Position numbers and translations under genes: made by a program. A stretch of 7,551 bases of DNA from an uncultured Coriobacteriaceae bacterium (GTDB lineage: Bacteria > Actinomycetota > Coriobacteriia > Coriobacteriales > QAMH01): the NCBI GenBank assembly GCA_902783925.1, contig CACZSV010000191.1:1-7551 (forward strand), read 5' to 3'. Position 1 is the first letter of the stretch; every line of letters begins with the position of its first letter. Under the pieces are notes generated by a model. It searched no databases and had not been told where the DNA came from. It saw nothing but the letters and a program-made list of their open reading frames with translations. This document shows positions 5,989-7,551 of the stretch, in pieces.

Positions 5989-7232
5989 TTCGCCCGCAGG
6001 CGGCTGATGGCTACCACGACGACACAGGTGATGGCCATGAGCGCGATGGCGCCACAGAACATGACGACGTAGCTTCCCGTCAGGCTCACGACGGTTCCCC
6101 AGATAAACGCCCCGATGACGTTGCTGATGGAGGCGACCATCGACACGCGCGAGTAGATTTGCGCATACTCGGCATCGCCAAAGCTCAAACGGGTGAACAG
6201 CGGCATCATGACATTGGTGATGCCGTAGTAGACGCCAAAGAGCAGCGCCGCCGCGTAGAAGACGGGCATGCTAATTGCGAGAAAAGCGAATAGCACCGAA
6301 CCCACGATGCCGCAGACGAGCGCAACAAGCGTGCTTGCATAGGGCAGCTTCTCGCCTACCGCGCCCAAGACCAGCTTCGATATCGTCTGGCCTGCCATGG
6401 CAACAGATGAGGCCGTGGCACCGAGCAGGGGCATAGCCGCGCCGATTTCAAGCGTGGTGGCGTAACTGGGGATCATGAAGTACACCGCCATGGCGATGTT
6501 GAGCGTGAAGCACATGACCAAGATGAGGTAGAACACCGGCATCCTGAACGCCTGGGAAGCGGGAATACCCTGCGCTGCAGACGCGGCGGCGTGCGCATCC
6601 TCGCCCGGTTCCCACCCGACGGGTTGAAGCCCTTTATCGGCGGGGCGGCTCGAAATCATGAACAGCGTCACGGGAAGGCAGAGCGCTGAGAGCGCCGCGA
6701 ACACCAGGTACGTGACGGACCATCCGATCGTATCAATGAGCAGACCGCCCACGGTCGACCACACCATGCCGCCCACGCCCGTGAAAGCCATGCAGATGCC
6801 GAGCATAAAGCCGGCACGCTTGGCAAACCAGCGGTTGATGAGGGTGGAGGGCGCTAAGAAGAGCAACATGCCCACAGATACGCCCATCGCGGCCGCTGCA
6901 ACGTAGAACTGCCAAAGCGTTTGCGTGAACGACAGCCACACGAACGACGCAACGGCTATGGCCACTGCCACCGTCAAACATACGCGCGCGTCCTTGCCGT
7001 CGAGAAGGCGGCCCATAAAGGGCAATGTCACGAGTGCCGCCAGCCACAGAACCGAGATGTAATAGCTCAGCACGCCCTTTTCCACACCGAGTGCCTCGGA
7101 AAGCGGCGGATAGAAGATGCCCGCACAGCTGAGCGCGAGTGAGAGCGGTATGAAGCTCGTCAGCACAAGCGCGGCCACCACCAGGTAACCGAAATGTAGC
7201 CTTCCTCTTGCGTTTTGCGAGCCGTTTTCCAT
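5985..7232 (-). CDS. MFS transporter, OFA/MCT-like, 12 membrane helices
   Basis: 415 residues from ATG 7232. Two six-helix halves are separated by a polar loop at about 194-230, the standard major facilitator plan. After the second helix, MGRLLDGKDAR (73-83) corresponds to MFS motif A. NRWFAKRAGFMLGICMAFTGVGG (133-155; conserved N, WF, R, G) matches the N-x-WF-x-x-R-G segment typical of oxalate/formate antiporter and monocarboxylate carrier branches. SRPADKGLQPVG at the start of the middle loop is also usual there. The second half has GVYYGITNVMMPLFTRL and YSRVSMVASISNVIGAFIWG. Substrate is unknown; a small organic anion is the family-based guess. Two upstream in-frame starts exist (GTG 7250, ATG 7238), but AGAGGGG is optimally spaced only for ATG 7232. 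The stop overlaps a 44-codon ORF, and the gene is divergent from the MCFRP gene. Confidence 0.9.
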   Translation of the reverse strand: MENGSQNARGRLHFGYLVVAALVLTSFIPLSLALSCAGIFYPPLSEALGVEKGVLSYYISVLWLAALVTLPFMGRLLDGKDARVCLTVAVAIAVASFVWLSFTQTLWQFYVAAAAMGVSVGMLLFLAPSTLINRWFAKRAGFMLGICMAFTGVGGMVWSTVGGLLIDTIGWSVTYLVFAALSALCLPVTLFMISSRPADKGLQPVGWEPGEDAHAAASAAQGIPASQAFRMPVFYLILVMCFTLNIAMAVYFMIPSYATTLEIGAAMPLLGATASSVAMAGQTISKLVLGAVGEKLPYASTLVALVCGIVGSVLFAFLAISMPVFYAAALLFGVYYGITNVMMPLFTRLSFGDAEYAQIYSRVSMVASISNVIGAFIWGTVVSLTGSYVVMFCGAIALMAITCVVVVAISRLRAK

Positions 7233-7238
7233 CGTCAT

Positions 7239-7245
7239 CCCCTCT
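7239..7245 (-). promoter_or_regulatory. Ribosome binding site deciding the MFS start
   Basis: On the minus strand AGAGGGG lies six bases before ATG 7232. It abuts ATG 7238 and lies within the coding sequence if GTG 7250 were used, so ATG 7232 is preferred. Confidence 0.65.
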
Positions 7246-7354
7246 TGCACGCGTCATACTCAACTATCTATTCTGACACACGTACGCAAAAGATGAGAGG
7301 GAAAGCCGCCGCTCCCGAGCAGAGGCTCGCCACCCTAGCGCGCAGCATCCAAAA

Positions 7355-7385
7355 TTGAGACGAAACGCTCCTTTGCACGTACAAT
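7355..7385 (+). promoter_or_regulatory. Candidate promoter of the MCFRP gene
   Basis: TTGAGA (7355-7360) and TACAAT (7380-7385) match the sigma-70-type consensus in four and five positions. The spacer is 19 bases, longer than ideal. Transcription would start near 7392, giving a leader of about 98 bases before ATG 7490. Confidence 0.4.
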
Positions 7386-7401
7386 AGATGTGAAAGGGCG
7401 G

Positions 7402-7452
7402 CGCTCCCCGTGAAACCGTGGGAAACGGCGACGGGGGCCGGCGCAGGGAGCG
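7402..7452 (+). promoter_or_regulatory. GC-rich structured mRNA leader with two exclusive folds
   Basis: Fold 1 pairs CCCCGT (7406-7411) with ACGGGG (7431-7436), enclosing a second stem CCGT (7416-7419) / ACGG (7425-7428) with loop GGGAA. Fold 2 pairs CGCTCCC (7402-7408) with GGGAGCG (7446-7452). CCC at 7406-7408 is used by both, so the outer stems compete. The element ends 26 bases before the GGAGG ribosome binding site. It does not match any riboswitch consensus that I can recall. A cis-regulatory leader, a small RNA, or simple GC-rich chance pairing are all open. Confidence 0.35.
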
Positions 7453-7489
7453 GGGCGTATGCGGCCCGCGGAAAGAGCGGAGGTTCATT

Positions 7490-7551
7490 ATGTGCTTCAG
7501 ACCAAGTGCAATGGCGGGAAACGAGCCCCAGGTCCAGACGGGCACCTGCCC
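7490..7551 (+). CDS. Small Cys-containing MCFRP protein, probable zinc-ribbon type, 3' end outside window
   Basis: Only 20 whole codons are visible: MCFRPSAMAGNEPQVQTGTC, and the next bases begin a Pro codon. The ATG has a strong ribosome binding site, GGAGG at 7479-7483, six bases upstream. The opening MCFRP followed some 15 residues later by a Thr-Cys-Pro start resembles a group of short proteins in Coriobacteriia and some Clostridia in which CPxCG pairs form a zinc ribbon, often followed by a Pro/Ala-rich tail. That part lies beyond the window, so zinc binding is inferred. No signal peptide is seen. Function of the group is unknown to me. Confidence 0.6.
   Translation, partial: MCFRPSAMAGNEPQVQTGTC

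Larger units (their letters stand above)
7233..7489. other. Divergent intergenic region between MFS and MCFRP genes
   Basis: This 257-base stretch must hold promoters in both directions. The plus-strand promoter and structured leader are listed separately. For the minus strand, the A/T-rich stretch at 7255-7300 is the likely place, but no convincingly spaced -35/-10 pair is seen. A short hairpin CGAGC (7316-7320) / GCTCG (7325-7329) has no T-run. Confidence 0.5.

Noticed and set aside
5955..6293. 112-codon plus-strand open frame rich in His/Asp/Gly
   Set aside because: Antisense shadow of the C-terminal helices of the MFS transporter.
6733..7263. 176-codon minus-strand frame with an ATG closely upstream of the MFS start
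   Set aside because: Runs in the wrong frame through the MFS N-terminal half; Arg/His-rich and without a domain, while the MFS frame has clear membrane helices.
7316..7329. CGAGC/GCTCG hairpin as a terminator
   Set aside because: Only five pairs, no T-run, and it lies between two divergent starts where no gene ends.
7264..7545. 93-codon minus-strand open frame at the right edge
   Set aside because: Antisense to the promoter, leader and start of the MCFRP gene; no ribosome binding site or recognisable content.
1..7551. CRISPR array, tRNA, rRNA, insertion sequence or phage attachment site
   Set aside because: No regularly spaced repeats, no conserved RNA-gene signatures, no transposase or integrase sequence and no flanking direct-repeat pair were seen.

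Overview
The window is a high-GC, gene-dense piece of bacterial chromosome. The best guess is a gut actinobacterium of the class Coriobacteriia (Eggerthellaceae or relatives). This rests on three things: a small Cys-containing protein beginning MCFRP at the right edge, the style of the MFS carrier and the PF06541-type membrane protein, and paired c-di-GMP proteins with a 7TM sensor. All of this is family recognition from memory, not a search, so the taxon is an inference. No rRNA, tRNA, CRISPR array, transposase or phage gene is visible.

Left part (1-3674): two co-directional c-di-GMP genes lie on the plus strand. The first enters from outside the window and encodes a membrane sensor (7TM-type region, short PAS-like region) joined to an HD-GYP phosphodiesterase. 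The second encodes a soluble PAS / degenerate GGDEF / EAL protein. Both output domains keep their catalytic residues, so the pair is predicted to remove c-di-GMP. A 313-base gap between them holds a striking nested palindrome at 1691-1777.

Middle (3675-5853): a DUF169-family gene survives only as a frameshifted, 5'-truncated remnant, behind a good -10 box and two palindromes. It is followed on the plus strand by a five-helix PF06541-type membrane protein and a GNAT acetyltransferase.

Right part (5854-7551): an MFS transporter of the OFA/MCT-like type runs on the minus strand. Its stop codon overlaps, as GTGA, the start of a 44-codon reading frame that looks coding but is not recognised. Divergently, a GC-rich leader able to form two mutually exclusive structures precedes the small MCFRP protein, which is cut by the window edge.

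Overall this is mostly an ordinary accessory neighbourhood of sensing, modification and transport genes. No clear multi-gene novel system is visible. The most interesting unexplained items are the nested palindrome, the 44-codon coupled ORF, the structured leader and the decayed DUF169 locus.
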